Made by a program: the position numbers and the translations under genes
Shown here: positions 40,401 to 45,231 of the stretch, one piece after another
Layout: every line of letters begins with the position of its first letter
How positions within the stretch are numbered: position 1 is the stretch's first letter
Source: Polynucleobacter sp. SHI8
GTDB taxonomy: Bacteria; Pseudomonadota; Gammaproteobacteria; Burkholderiales; Burkholderiaceae
Reading direction: 5' to 3'
DNA: 64,000 nt
NCBI RefSeq assembly: GCF_027944005.1
Contig: NZ_AP027204.1
Coordinates: 868,001-932,000 of the forward strand
Notes under the pieces: generated by a model
What the model saw: the letters and a program-made list of their open reading frames with translations, nothing else
The model's database searches: none
Told to the model about the DNA's origin: nothing

Positions 40401-43400
40401 CCATATGATGCATCGATCAATGCTCTTTTAGTGGGTGGAGGCGGAGCTGGTGGCATGGGTGGTGGTGGCGGTGGTGGCGTTCAGTATCTCTCAGGGATTG
40501 CCGTTGGTAATGGACAAGCCTATCAAGTGATTGTTGGTGCGGGTGGTAATAACGGTTGTAATTCGTCTTACTGTTCAGGCAACAATGGTGGTAATTCTCA
40601 ATTTGCGCAAAATACCGCAGTCGGTGGTGGTGGTGGCGGTGGTCTCATAGGCCCGAATGGTAATGGTTGTTGTTGGTTGCCTGGTCAGACTGGTGGATCT
40701 GCGGGCGGTAATGCGATCAATAATTGGGATCAGCATGGCACTATGGGTACATTAGGCCAAGGCTCAGCAGGGGGTGGTGCAACGCTCATCTTCAATGCAC
40801 CTTGGTGTCAAAACGGCTGTTATGCCTATTGGCAATCCGGCGGCGGTGGTGGAGCCGGTGGAACTCCAACTTATACAACCACACCCGGTAATCCATGGGG
40901 CAATCCAATAGGAACATCTAGCAATAGTGGTGGTAATGGCGGCGCTGGTATTGCCAATAACATCACAGGACAAGTGGTTTACTATGCCGCCGGCGGTGGT
41001 GGTGGCAAAGATGGTGGTCAGAACGGCAACAACTCATGGCCGACTGGATCGCCCGGCGGAATCGGTGGTGGAGGAGAAGGGTCTTATTACACCGGTAATA
41101 ATCCTGCGCCTGGATTGCCATATTATTACTGGACGCCAGGTGGTAATGGACAAGCCAACACCGGTAGTGGTGGTGGCGGCGGTGGATGGTGTTGTAGTAC
41201 ACCGGGCAATGGTGGTTCTGGTGTTGTGATTCTCAGTATTCCTGTTGAGCATGGTGTCTCTAACCTCAGTTTAAATAGTGGTACAGGACAGTATTTTATT
41301 AACGGCACTTTGGGTCATATTGGCGTCTTGTCATTAGCGTCGAACACAACGAATAGTTCAGGTAGTTTGACGGGTAGTGCAGGAATTCAGTGGAGTAGGG
41401 GAGCCGTCACCATTAGTGGATCTTATTTATCTGACGTTCAAGGATTTACGAAGAACGGTGTAGATGCCATCACCATTACTAATTTACGCCGCAACTTTGG
41501 TGATGTGACCGTCAATTATGGATCGCTTTATTTGCCCAGAGATAATGCCACTAATAACGGACAATTTACATTTGGCAACCTCACCATTGGGCAGGGTACT
41601 CATTTAGTCTTGACCAACATTACGGATTTAACTGTTACTGGAAATACCTATTTAGGTAACAATTTAGATGCATCAGCTCTTGTAAATCAGACCTATCAGG
41701 GAGCAGTTACTTTAGGTGCTAATGTGGCCTTAAGTGCGTTGAACTCTATCACCTTCCATTCTGCGATTGATAGTGCCAACAACGGCACTTATGGACTTTA
41801 CGTTACTGCTCCAAGAGAAGTAATCTTTGGTGGCAATATTGGTTCTAATCAATCTTTAGCTTATTTCGTAGTCGATAGTAATACTGCGCAATTACCTGCC
41901 TCAGTAACTACTAGTGGCGATCAAGTATATAAAGCAAATCTGATTCTTAATCCATGGGCGCGTTCCAATATAACGACCTTAACTGCATCAGGTGCGAATT
42001 CCAATATTTATTTACTAGGCACAGTTGACGGTGCAAATCAAGATGGCACTATCATTCCAAGTGGCCAACTCTTCTCACTCAATATCAATGCTACCAATGG
42101 TGTTTACATCATGGGTCATATTGGTCAAAATCAACAAATTGATGCCTTTACAGTAAATGCAACGAATGCGTATGTATTTGGTGATGTCTACTCAGGTAAT
42201 GGACAAACCTATAATGCCGATGTTTGGATTGGTGGTGGAAGTAATGTTGCACCGGCGATCAATGCAAGCTTAAGATCTGATATGGCTGTACCAGTCAGGT
42301 CTGCGTTAACTCAAACAATGAGTGGTGTGAATAGTAGCTTCCTTGCGAATCAATTCTATACAACTTTTAACTACAACTATCAGCAGTGGCATAGTCATGT
42401 GACTTCAACTGCAACAAGTAACATACGTACTCTGATTTCGTTAGATCCATTCGTTACCTTTAATGGTAACTTGAATGATTATGATGCCACTCCAACGCAC
42501 ACTTTATTAGTCGCTGCTATCGCCGAAAATTGGCAGTACTATCCGCAGATTAACTTTAACAAAGGATCTGGGAACATTCGTCCTTTAGCATCAATTAATG
42601 CTCAGGTAATCGATCGTTGGGATCCTTATGGCACTTTCTGGGGTAGTGTGAACTTTAATAATCAGCAAATGATTACCGCCTCCGATCAAACCTACCGTAC
42701 AGATAATGTATGGAGTATGGCAAGAAACTATCAACCGATCCAACATTCTCCTCCAGGTAAATTGACTTTACTAACACCATTTACTTTTAATCCTACGAGT
42801 TATGGAATTACCAATGGAAGTACGCCAGGTTTTGTCAGAATTTTGGTTACCTCACCGCCTACCATTGATAATCCATCGACCACATCTACAGTTGCTGTGA
42901 ATGGTACGCCAACTGGAGAGACAAGTTTCTCTGGAGGTAGTGGATTCTCAGCCCCGTCAAGTGGTACAACTTCTACGGGCGGTGGTTCCAGTGGTGTAAC
43001 AAATTCAAGCGGTGGTAATAGCTCCAGTGGAGGCACAAATAGTGGAGGTAATAATTCCGGTGGTGGAAGTAATGCTGGTGGCGGAAGTAACTCATCTGGT
43101 GGTTCAAATAGTGGTGGATCATCAAGTGGCTCAAGCACCTCGAGTTCATCTACGCCAAGTACTTCTTCAGGATCCTCGAGCTCTTCCTCCGGTGGAACAT
43201 CAATTCCTCCTGTGAAAGTAGTTGAAGCCAATAGTCCTGCACCAGCGAAGTCAGGTGATTCATTAGGCGCTATTTCACTAGGTGGTTTGATGTCATTATT
43301 TGGTTCATCGACGAATAAAGATTCAGTGCCAACTCTTGCTGCAGATAGAGCGCCGCTAGGTGTGGCTGTTGTTGAAGTTGGTGGGCTTGAACAAGATGAA

Positions 43401-43406
43401 AAGTGA
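25467..43406 (+). CDS. Giant two-partner-secretion exoprotein (filamentous haemagglutinin-like TpsA) with seven glycine-rich modules
   Basis: Secreted or surface-displayed exoprotein of 5,979 residues. It has an extended signal peptide of about 75 residues (basic/amphipathic part, then FIFTTTAVILSTQSLA). The haemagglutination-activity TPS domain (about 80-330) follows, with VNPNGVVFG (NPNG at 160-163) and NVGGMVATT. A Ser/Thr-rich segment and beta-helix-like repeats (NITTSGNQTY..., INGNV) fill most of the rest. Between residues 1421 and 5257 lie seven glycine-rich modules of about 300-340 residues, each with Cys-Cys pairs. The end is a Ser/Gly low-complexity stretch (about 5,830-5,920) and a short polar tail with no membrane anchor or sorting motif. 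I choose ATG 25467 over TTG 25464; neither has a Shine-Dalgarno sequence. The matching TpsB gene lies 1.8 kb downstream. Adhesion or matrix formation is the likely role; ligand unknown. Confidence 0.9.
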   Translation: MYSLNSIFIHAFNFLKKFVSDVSQKLSSQAWQGFLHSFSDQLQRNTKQSFINFCKTKSLFIFTTTAVILSTQSLAAPLPTGGKVEAGQATISQPNSSTMNVNQSSQRAVVSWSSFDVAKGNTVNFNQPNAGAVTLNRVNSATPSMINGAVNANGQVVFVNPNGVVFGKSAEVNVGGMVATTMSISNDEFMAGKDSMSFSGGTTGAVVNQGRITVRDVKGFIALMAPEVRNEGAILATLSGQNAVALVSGQKVTLTFSEHQLVKVSVDASVINSLISNKRLIQVNGGQVIIAANSANALLGSVIKNTGTVSADGVNVQGGVVTLTAGTVNQSGTISANSITSDVVTPNVTPSVPVQAPALPLAQTSTSTSNQTTVVSQPNISQNTSSASVTSSSNASSASSSTVNSSLAGVGGTITLNGNQINLSGKSTTSATGTQGGGTINLGTSSSNPSQSSLQAQTVQVAAGAIVDVSATKVGNGGSINIWSTMTTTLAGFLNAKGGQLSGNGGTITTGSAGTVVTANTLRVDTSAPMGVVGNWIVNTPAMTIDTPTANVISQALGTSSVTINAGNMNQLIDNINSNIINVVNIINTSSNNINIQSNADIISFNNSTTLSLNALGSIIIDSNIQSSSVHIQATMVAINSHGSINVGSGSNSEINLAGAIIRILGSMNGSARGSSNTNSVNTLGAQNNSTDNNGAKILVSGTDLVYVGPNASIISDGDNGGSITFISNQGSVVIENALIQTNGGNGRGGAIHISGLLSTNLVAANIRAIGNTVGGIIKIGNDAQYGTLPFSIITSIDNQTMINAFSVNGPGGYIETSGHTLHLLSAINAGRGGIWLLDPTDIIISYDSDTATNISYNVPNSFATGRNSEVTPTSDQLYSPNSSSTSIINVDNLVRALNLGQVITITTIGSSGSGNGDISVNAPINSQDGSLTLRAVGAVNINQSIFLGGIASELFVQGAVINIAANVTTSSNQRYNGPVVINNNPSLNSNYGGYIIFGSTVDDICSGCNQLNLSTQYPAAVSLGGSVGATTPLNSLIVTGDSLFTKGSINTTGYQQYNVTNVFLSGDTTMTTQNAPIYMYSSVNESVVAQGQLGHSLTLDAGTSTVNLYDSIGNLSPIRNLTILSPVYITKDIVTNGNQTYASTVQVNGSVQQGSILTLSTPSIIGFSSTIDDVASWNQTGNTNLVIHGGGGIALTGNIGLTNIFKSITLDGPVQLYAPVTILAANAPSDCLTPVSCATMTFTSTIDASSAGVGINGLTLNAGTGTILIGDSIGYNNPLGTIELNSPVIFTKTSTTSIPFKTVSTQCPNGSCLYIVTQNSPITFNSTVDDAPVTADAHNLIISAGSSAINVFSPIGSRSPFGSLNVYGTANLTTSINTIGDQIYHNSVLLLDAVTINTVSGNVQFMANVTGNAASVTPSDLIQFLGNGDYIYQGITYTADTTAFSGTQIANVTFDANANSYQWLPSYYDVVKVLAVAGGGAGGGSGGGGGGGGVLFNPRVSLAPNTTYTIRVGAGGYFDPNGWPGSQGQNGGNSQFGTAIVALGGGGGGGCCWGGGNDGGSGGGSSVQWYNWGWNGHPGTSGLGTLNQGNAGTSSTWVNGQYWMGGGGGGAGSSPVIPTNGSNVANANSGNGGSGVASNITGTNMYYGGGGGASPFYDWGSNPGSAKSVGGIGGGGAGGYITGNPGDQGNSANWVAGTAGQANTGGGGGAGPIVCCWNGPGAASGGSGTVIIARPTYGQATDLIINSGRAIIGIENISNINNLSLSSSSGSSTPINIPLSLVQSTTNFTKGGTDTYVVNGLGNYANTLTVTGGVLSVINSPNNLFNVNNLVLNGGGLALDAASPQDLVVNNLSTYANSPITNAKTVTVNGVTNLGSSITSSGDQFYANDVTLWSNTTLTSSNGNVVFGGKVVGYISTLQFLGNGDYLFQDPNGTNTNGTVSNAATLPGGFILSYDSVLGQYGFKSAFSSQGIALIVGGGGAGALGGGGGGGVLQTNFSIDGNSLYSVVVGAGGNTNCGGYCSGSNGGDSRFGTQLIAFGGGGGGSVVGPNGQSCCWMSGYAGGSGGGGAFWNWTQGGSGVPGQGYSGGASTIGNGQYGQYWLAGGGGGAGGSPVNTGSNYTSSNQTGNGGIGLRSNITGTPTYYGGGGGGGSPDWTNPGTIGGLGGGGNGGYNTGPNNYQWISSTPGAPNTGGGGGGGWWCCNAANGGSGIVVLNIGIAPNLTIAAQPSINYSGILTGTNFSHIGVLTVNTSANFSLNAASQIASSAGLAKMGSGTLTLNNITSYAGSISVLGGTIVTPGLTGPLTMGSLYLANGGTFDLGTPSGQDLNLGSFTMVNGGNLLNINNLNVTGLASLSGNISTSGSQTYSGPVQISANVTVQTSGVAPITFNSSIDDVVAGTHTLTLNSGVSSTGMVNLNGVIGGTYALASLTINGPSSIGGAIHTTGNQTYNGDIRLIADTAMNAVTGNIQINGNVLGDAFYPGIIQLLGNGSYAYQTLGVNNNSTYTVYQAGTGTQAPGVLVSYDSTLGEYTWTANYNANINALIVGGGGAGSMGGGGGGGVIPVNNYATVAGTQYTVIVGAGGIAPNCCGRAGGNGGDSKFDVLIAKGGGGGGGPYSNDGSQCCWFGGNSGGSGGGASFYTSNPGGLGSPGQGYNGSNSITVGTGNSNGQVWGYWQAGGGGGAGGTGPAQIPFVFNGYPWGGWASNSNVGDGGPGAASSITGTTQYYGAGGAGGKDGGQNGNNSWPTASLGGIGGGGNGTYYNGNGSWIQPTSGLANTGSGGGGSYWCCGNAGNGGSGIVILDVPVPHGRASLYLSSNSGQAGISGSVSHINEFGYKVNSNTPSTIAVSQISDVLRIVKDGTGALAITGVSNFGQDISILAGALNLVGTQNQIVMNNLVLPTGALLNISNSTGLVVNGTTIIGGNITSDYGQTYSGAMTLTGSPIFTAGHSSTVNFGAAVNDSNFDINHLGLDTITVNGNFSAQSIGTPFLNTLGVSQQGIRTIAVSGSSQLAGNITTALGQSFNNIQLNGDVTLKNYAGNLLFGTLTQDVSGRALTLDTPSDKTINFSQISGISGLIKLNSNTITINNMGNYSTGSIITNSGTMNLNASGATIQVMNFAVGNDQPAGATVNLVYSGVPVNLTVGGTFTLGLNSVITKVNNLIVAGNAILRSNITTAGDQQYNSTDPTQSVRVGANMVLTSTTGNIYFAGGLTEYSNQTNYLKLLDNGNFQYSVAGNVVSGTANTTVTNISGLGMGITYANNQFNVTNSSLNAVSILIVGGGGAGGLGGGGGGGVNLVSTLLAPYTSYIASIGAGGTRPNDGALPGGNGGNSQFGNLTAIGGGGGGSLYASNYNCCWMSGSAGGSGGGASTNNWNIQGGAGTPGQGYAGGGSTLVWTYNLANNFQCCYNYWQGGGGGGAGGSPTAPVTATWPGQTGNNNPWGQPTVVSTNATGNGGPGLASNITGTTVYYAGGGGGGVDGGQIGPNQWAPGTTGGMGGGGNGAYYSGQNPTSGVPANTWIQPTAGAANTGGGGGGGFWCCAQQGSGNQNGGSGIIVVRQLSTLTINVGLGSSAGTFSAGPSASFQIGSLTVNSNNAFSLSANQIANSTLFTKGGLGTLSLSGFSSAFAKSVALIINGGSVVANHGSDTSLVMNSLTINNGSTFDLRNPSLVDLTINSLFMDSGAHLLGLNSLVVNQLASLGGSIITPGSQTYNGNMLLSGDTLIQTTGSSSQITLNASVDDLQAGLSNLVLTVANTTGAMTLNGAIGATQPIGSLTVNGLATIGTSINTVGDQTYINDLTLTNSQSVLNNISMSTVTGNVNFNGNVTGFKNTVLQFLGSGNYSINGASFNTSTNPASGISLSYDATSGKYSWNNVDTGNVDLLVVGGGGAGGQGGGGAGGVIYNTGYGITSGNTYQVAIGAGGTNPHDSYWMGQNGGNSQFGSVIAIGGGGGGAVVNTTGNCPNGCWLTGAVGGSGGGAPTNSWNQVGGLGTASQGNQGGGSTLVWNIVNGNNYGYWQAGGGGGAGGSPQSQPTATYSGQTGNNNPWGQPGVVTTNATGVGGIGQVINITGSPVYYAGGGGGGVDGGQIGPNQWAPVALGGLGGGGNGAYYTGSSWVVATNGVANTGGGGGGSYWCCGQAGSGGSGVVILNGTLASFSRANLSITTNTGLIHFASGKVFNNIGTLSIFTNRNDQTLSTGIVTNANTTGLTTGGTGTVTISGLSNYTHTISVMGGTLSLINSPSNTLSIDTLVLQGGGLALDASHPQDLTINNLTTYANSPITNAQSVTVTGQAYLGSSISSIGNQTYNNDVILWADTTLTSVTGNVNFGGKIIGFSAALQFLGNGQYVLNNGQTMTAGATNAINLGGGLSLTYAANGQYSFGTQFVGTAQILLVGGGGAGALGGGGGGGVLLTNNFTLGAGSLYTVVVGAGGTRPNDGAMPGGNGGNSQFGNLVAVGGGGGGSLYGANYVGCCWMAGNAGGSGGGGSENNWNVPGGAGTHGQGFAGGGSTLVWTYNQANNFQCCYAYWQAGGGGGASGSPTAPVTATWPGQTGNNNPWGQPTVVATNATGNGGAGLASNITGTTVYYGGGGGGGVDGGQVGPNQWAPGTTGGIGGGGNGGYYSGPNPPTGVRAYDWIQPTAGTANTGGGGGGAWWCCAQPVSQSGGSGIVALQIQNTPSLTLNVPNSSANPIGVSTQFQSLGVLTVNTNTNFALNAIRLTGTQGFIKGGSSTLTLTQTNSYGNFVGVTDGKILAPDDGTRTIYLSALHVLGGTFDLGTNQNLVLGGFVFTGGNLLKVDNITVNGSATIGGVLNTEGSQVFNGPVQIASNAVFETQNGNSISFYSTINDVVSGTHTMVLSPSGTSTIRGELGELRPLLSLTVNGASNLGGTINTTGNQTYNGDVTLVDHTSLNSVNGNITINGNVLGDRVYQAILQFFGLGNYRYQGVNYVVGSGSAAPAGVQVDYDPNTDTYTWTAPYDASINALLVGGGGAGGMGGGGGGGVQYLSGIAVGNGQAYQVIVGAGGNNGCNSSYCSGNNGGNSQFAQNTAVGGGGGGGLIGPNGNGCCWLPGQTGGSAGGNAINNWDQHGTMGTLGQGSAGGGATLIFNAPWCQNGCYAYWQSGGGGGAGGTPTYTTTPGNPWGNPIGTSSNSGGNGGAGIANNITGQVVYYAAGGGGGKDGGQNGNNSWPTGSPGGIGGGGEGSYYTGNNPAPGLPYYYWTPGGNGQANTGSGGGGGGWCCSTPGNGGSGVVILSIPVEHGVSNLSLNSGTGQYFINGTLGHIGVLSLASNTTNSSGSLTGSAGIQWSRGAVTISGSYLSDVQGFTKNGVDAITITNLRRNFGDVTVNYGSLYLPRDNATNNGQFTFGNLTIGQGTHLVLTNITDLTVTGNTYLGNNLDASALVNQTYQGAVTLGANVALSALNSITFHSAIDSANNGTYGLYVTAPREVIFGGNIGSNQSLAYFVVDSNTAQLPASVTTSGDQVYKANLILNPWARSNITTLTASGANSNIYLLGTVDGANQDGTIIPSGQLFSLNINATNGVYIMGHIGQNQQIDAFTVNATNAYVFGDVYSGNGQTYNADVWIGGGSNVAPAINASLRSDMAVPVRSALTQTMSGVNSSFLANQFYTTFNYNYQQWHSHVTSTATSNIRTLISLDPFVTFNGNLNDYDATPTHTLLVAAIAENWQYYPQINFNKGSGNIRPLASINAQVIDRWDPYGTFWGSVNFNNQQMITASDQTYRTDNVWSMARNYQPIQHSPPGKLTLLTPFTFNPTSYGITNGSTPGFVRILVTSPPTIDNPSTTSTVAVNGTPTGETSFSGGSGFSAPSSGTTSTGGGSSGVTNSSGGNSSSGGTNSGGNNSGGGSNAGGGSNSSGGSNSGGSSSGSSTSSSSTPSTSSGSSSSSSGGTSIPPVKVVEANSPAPAKSGDSLGAISLGGLMSLFGSSTNKDSVPTLAADRAPLGVAVVEVGGLEQDEK
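29728..30671 (+). repeat. Glycine-rich module 1 of the exoprotein
   Basis: Begins with IQFLGNGDYIYQG. The core is AGGGAGGGSGGGGGGG, YTIRVGAGG, GGNSQFG, GGGGGCCW, SNITGTNMYYGGGGG and VCCWNGPG, ending GGSGTVII. The TYxVxVGAGG element fits a bacterial glycine-rich domain family (as I recall, Pfam Gly_rich_2). The linker before it resembles that before module 5. Confidence 0.85.
31221..32112 (+). repeat. Glycine-rich module 2 of the exoprotein
   Basis: Begins LQFLGNGDYLFQ. It contains YSVVVGAGG, NCGGYCSGSNGG, GQSCCWMSG, SNITGTPTYYGGGGGG and GWWCCNAANGGSG. Flanking linkers (LALDAASPQDL before, TFDLGTPSGQDL after) match those of module 6. Confidence 0.85.
32919..33880 (+). repeat. Glycine-rich module 3 of the exoprotein
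   Basis: Begins IQLLGNGSYAYQ. It contains YTVIVGAGG, PNCCGRAGGNGG, SQCCWFGGNSGG, GGKDGGQNGNNSWPT and YWCCGNAGNGGSGIVIL. Both the core and the following linker (VPVPHG) match module 7. Confidence 0.85.
35136..36146 (+). repeat. Glycine-rich module 4 of the exoprotein
   Basis: Begins LKLLDNGNFQYS. It contains TRPNDGALPGGNGGNSQFG, NCCWMSG, FQCCYNYWQGGGG, TGNNNPWGQPTVV, GVDGGQIGPNQWAPGT and FWCCAQQGSG. The core is nearly identical to module 6 although the linkers differ. Confidence 0.85.
36969..37922 (+). repeat. Glycine-rich module 5 of the exoprotein
   Basis: Begins LQFLGSGNYSING. It contains YQVAIGAGG, NCPNGCWLTG (a split cysteine pair), TGNNNPWGQPGVV, GVDGGQIGPNQWAP and YWCCGQAGSGGSGVVIL. 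The preceding linker (IGTSINTVGDQTY) matches that before module 1. Confidence 0.85.
38484..39487 (+). repeat. Glycine-rich module 6 of the exoprotein
   Basis: Begins LQFLGNGQYVLNN. It contains TRPNDGAMPGGNGGNSQFG, GCCWMAG, FQCCYAYWQAGGGG, GVDGGQVGPNQWAPGT and WWCCAQP. The core resembles module 4, while the linkers resemble those of module 2. Confidence 0.85.
40269..41235 (+). repeat. Glycine-rich module 7 of the exoprotein
   Basis: Begins LQFFGLGNYRYQG. It contains YQVIVGAGG, GCNSSYCSGNNGG, GCCWLPG, WCQNGCYAYWQSGGGG, GGKDGGQNGNNSWPT and GWCCSTPGNGGSGVVIL. Core and linkers match module 3. It is the last module before the C-terminal region. Confidence 0.85.
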
Positions 43407-43416
43407 GGTTAATTAA

Positions 43417-44145
43417 ATGAGTATTATTAGTTCATCGCGATTAGAGTTATTTGCATACTTTAATCCTGAAGAGTTTGAACGTCTAAAAAAACTGGATGAG
43501 AAGTGGCTTAAGTTTTTTTGGATATTTTTATTTATTGCTCTTTCCATACATGGATTATTTTTTGTTGGGAGCATTATTCAAAAGCTCAACTTACTTCCAA
43601 AAACTCCACCACCGTTGACCATTGAAATTGTTGCGCCAAAGAGTGGCGTTTCTGAAGGTGAAACCAAAAAAACACCACCGCCACCAGAAGCGAAAAAGCC
43701 GACGACCGATGATGTAAAAAAACCATCACCAGAGCCGAAGAAACCAACAGAGTCAAGTGATCAACCGAAGATACCAGCCCCTGCGCCTAAGGCAGAGGAA
43801 GCTAAGCCCGCCCCACCAGCACCTGTTGCGCCACCTCCAATAACAGGAGAGAAGAGTGCCCCCACGGTTGATGCTGATAAATATGCAGATTACTCTAAAA
43901 ATCCTAAACCACGTTATCCAATGGGGCCCTATCGTGAAGGAATTCAGGGGACTGTTTGGTTGAGAGTGCAAGTGTTAGAGGACGGTACGGTTGGCACAGT
44001 GGAGTTATCCAAGTCCAGTGGTAATGATGAGCTAGATGAGTCTGCATTATCAACCGTTAAAAAATGGCGTTTTACCGCAGCAGTTCAAGGTGGTAACTCA
44101 GTTGTGCAGTATGTTCGGGTTCCAATCACATTCAAATTACGATAA
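43417..44145 (+). CDS. tonB: TonB family energy transducer
   Basis: Inner-membrane-anchored periplasmic protein that passes proton-motive force to an outer-membrane partner. It has 242 residues. A cytoplasmic N-terminus of about 30 residues precedes one helix (32-54) with SIHG, whose His45 fits the conserved His of the TonB membrane segment. A Pro/Lys/Glu spacer (about 65-140, with PPPPEAKKP) would span the periplasm. The C-terminal TonB domain (about 160-242) has YPMGPYREGIQGTVWLRV and KKWRFTAA. It starts 10 bases after the exoprotein stop and precedes exbB and exbD, so it is a dedicated TonB of this locus rather than the general one. Confidence 0.92.
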   Translation: MSIISSSRLELFAYFNPEEFERLKKLDEKWLKFFWIFLFIALSIHGLFFVGSIIQKLNLLPKTPPPLTIEIVAPKSGVSEGETKKTPPPPEAKKPTTDDVKKPSPEPKKPTESSDQPKIPAPAPKAEEAKPAPPAPVAPPPITGEKSAPTVDADKYADYSKNPKPRYPMGPYREGIQGTVWLRVQVLEDGTVGTVELSKSSGNDELDESALSTVKKWRFTAAVQGGNSVVQYVRVPITFKLR

Positions 44146-44171
44146 TTTTACTTTAGTCAGAAAGGCTTTAT

Positions 44172-44810
44172 ATGGAATTTACAGTTGTTAATTTCGTTCT
44201 TGTTTTACTCATACTTTTATCTATTTATACATGGGGGGTCAGTATTTGGAAACTATGGCAACTTCGCCAGATTAAAAAAAGTACGGCGCAGTTTGAGGCT
44301 GGTTTTTGGGAAGCGAAGGATTGGGCGGCAGGTGAAGCTTTTGTGCAAGACAACAATAGCCTCAATGGTCAATTAGCCAGAGTTGGATATGCAGAATTTA
44401 GAGCCTATATGGAGCACCCTGAGGGACTTAAATTCGTTGGTGATCCAGGTGATGTATTGCAAAGAGCGATGAATCGTACTCAAGAAAGCATTGCACGTCG
44501 TTTAGAAAGAGGTTTAGCAGAACTAGGTTCGATTGGCGCCTTAGCACCATTCATTGGATTGTTTGGTACGGTTTGGGGAATTATGCATGCTTTGACCGCA
44601 ATTAGCGAAAGTGGTAAGGCAAGTATTGATGTAGTTGCAGGTCCGATTGGTGAAGCTTTGATTGCTACAGCGATTGGTATCGGTGCTGCGGTTCCAGCCG
44701 TGTTCTTTTACAACTATTTAGTACGTAAGTTGAAATTGCAATCGATAGAGATGGAAACATTTGTCGAGGCTTTTTTAAGACTTGCTTCAATCAACGCTAA
44801 AAATAAATAG
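44172..44810 (+). CDS. exbB: ExbB/TolQ/MotA family proton channel protein
   Basis: Inner-membrane stator subunit of 212 residues that with ExbD energises TonB. The three expected helices are visible: residues 5-24 (VNFVLVLLILLSIYTWGV), about 118-142 (LGSIGALAPFIGLFGTVWGIM) and about 158-182 (GEALIATAIGIGAAVPAVFF). The GLFGTVWGIM and GEALIATAIG segments are the proton-channel signature. It starts 26 bases after tonB and 8 bases precede exbD. TolQ is a possible alternative label, but the tonB neighbour favours ExbB. Confidence 0.93.
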   Translation: MEFTVVNFVLVLLILLSIYTWGVSIWKLWQLRQIKKSTAQFEAGFWEAKDWAAGEAFVQDNNSLNGQLARVGYAEFRAYMEHPEGLKFVGDPGDVLQRAMNRTQESIARRLERGLAELGSIGALAPFIGLFGTVWGIMHALTAISESGKASIDVVAGPIGEALIATAIGIGAAVPAVFFYNYLVRKLKLQSIEMETFVEAFLRLASINAKNK

Positions 44811-44818
44811 GACTCATC

Positions 44819-45229
44819 ATGCAAGTAAAAAAAGGTGATAGTGGAGATAGTGCTTTTACAGAGATTAACGTTACTCCATTAGTTGATGTGATGTTGGTGT
44901 TGTTGGTTGTATTTATTATTACAGCACCACTCATTGTTCCACAAAATATGCAAGTGAATTTGCCTAAGACTGAATCAACTTCTCTAGATAGTAAGATCAA
45001 AGATGGACAGTTAGTCATTAATCAAGATGGATCGCTCCTCTTTGATGAAAAGCCTATTACTGAGGGTGATTTAAGTGCTGCTTTAAAAAGTCGTTCCTCG
45101 AATCCTGAATTCCAATTACAAATATTCGCCGATAAAAGTGTTCCTTATGGTCGAGTTGCTGAGATGATGGGATTGTCACAGGCTGCAGGAGTTGTTAAAC
45201 TGTCATTTGTTACATTACCTAAAAAATAA
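44819..45229 (+). CDS. exbD: ExbD/TolR family protein
   Basis: Partner of ExbB in the proton-driven motor. It has 136 residues: a short cytoplasmic N-terminus, then the family signature INVTPLVDVMLVLLVVFII, in which Asp23 corresponds to the essential proton-carrying Asp of ExbD. A periplasmic domain (about 45-136) ends AAGVVKLSFVTLPKK. The stop is 2 bases before the TpsB start codon, so secretion pore and energy complex are translationally close. Confidence 0.94.
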   Translation: MQVKKGDSGDSAFTEINVTPLVDVMLVLLVVFIITAPLIVPQNMQVNLPKTESTSLDSKIKDGQLVINQDGSLLFDEKPITEGDLSAALKSRSSNPEFQLQIFADKSVPYGRVAEMMGLSQAAGVVKLSFVTLPKK

Positions 45230-45231
45230 TA

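Noticed and set aside
29728..41235. The seven repeats as a CRISPR-like or tandem satellite array
   Set aside because: Repeats are about 1 kb, coding, in one frame and diverged. There are no short identical repeats with unique spacers anywhere in the window.
29859..41308. Many Val- or His-rich open frames on both strands across the glycine modules
   Set aside because: Runs of GGT/GGC codons read as Val, Ala, His or Thr runs in other frames. They repeat with the modules and lack gene-like composition.
42800..43231. Minus-strand open frame of 143 codons rich in Pro, Glu and Leu
   Set aside because: It is the complement of the Ser/Gly low-complexity end of the exoprotein; repetitive codons keep the other strand open. 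No ribosome-binding site or independent context.
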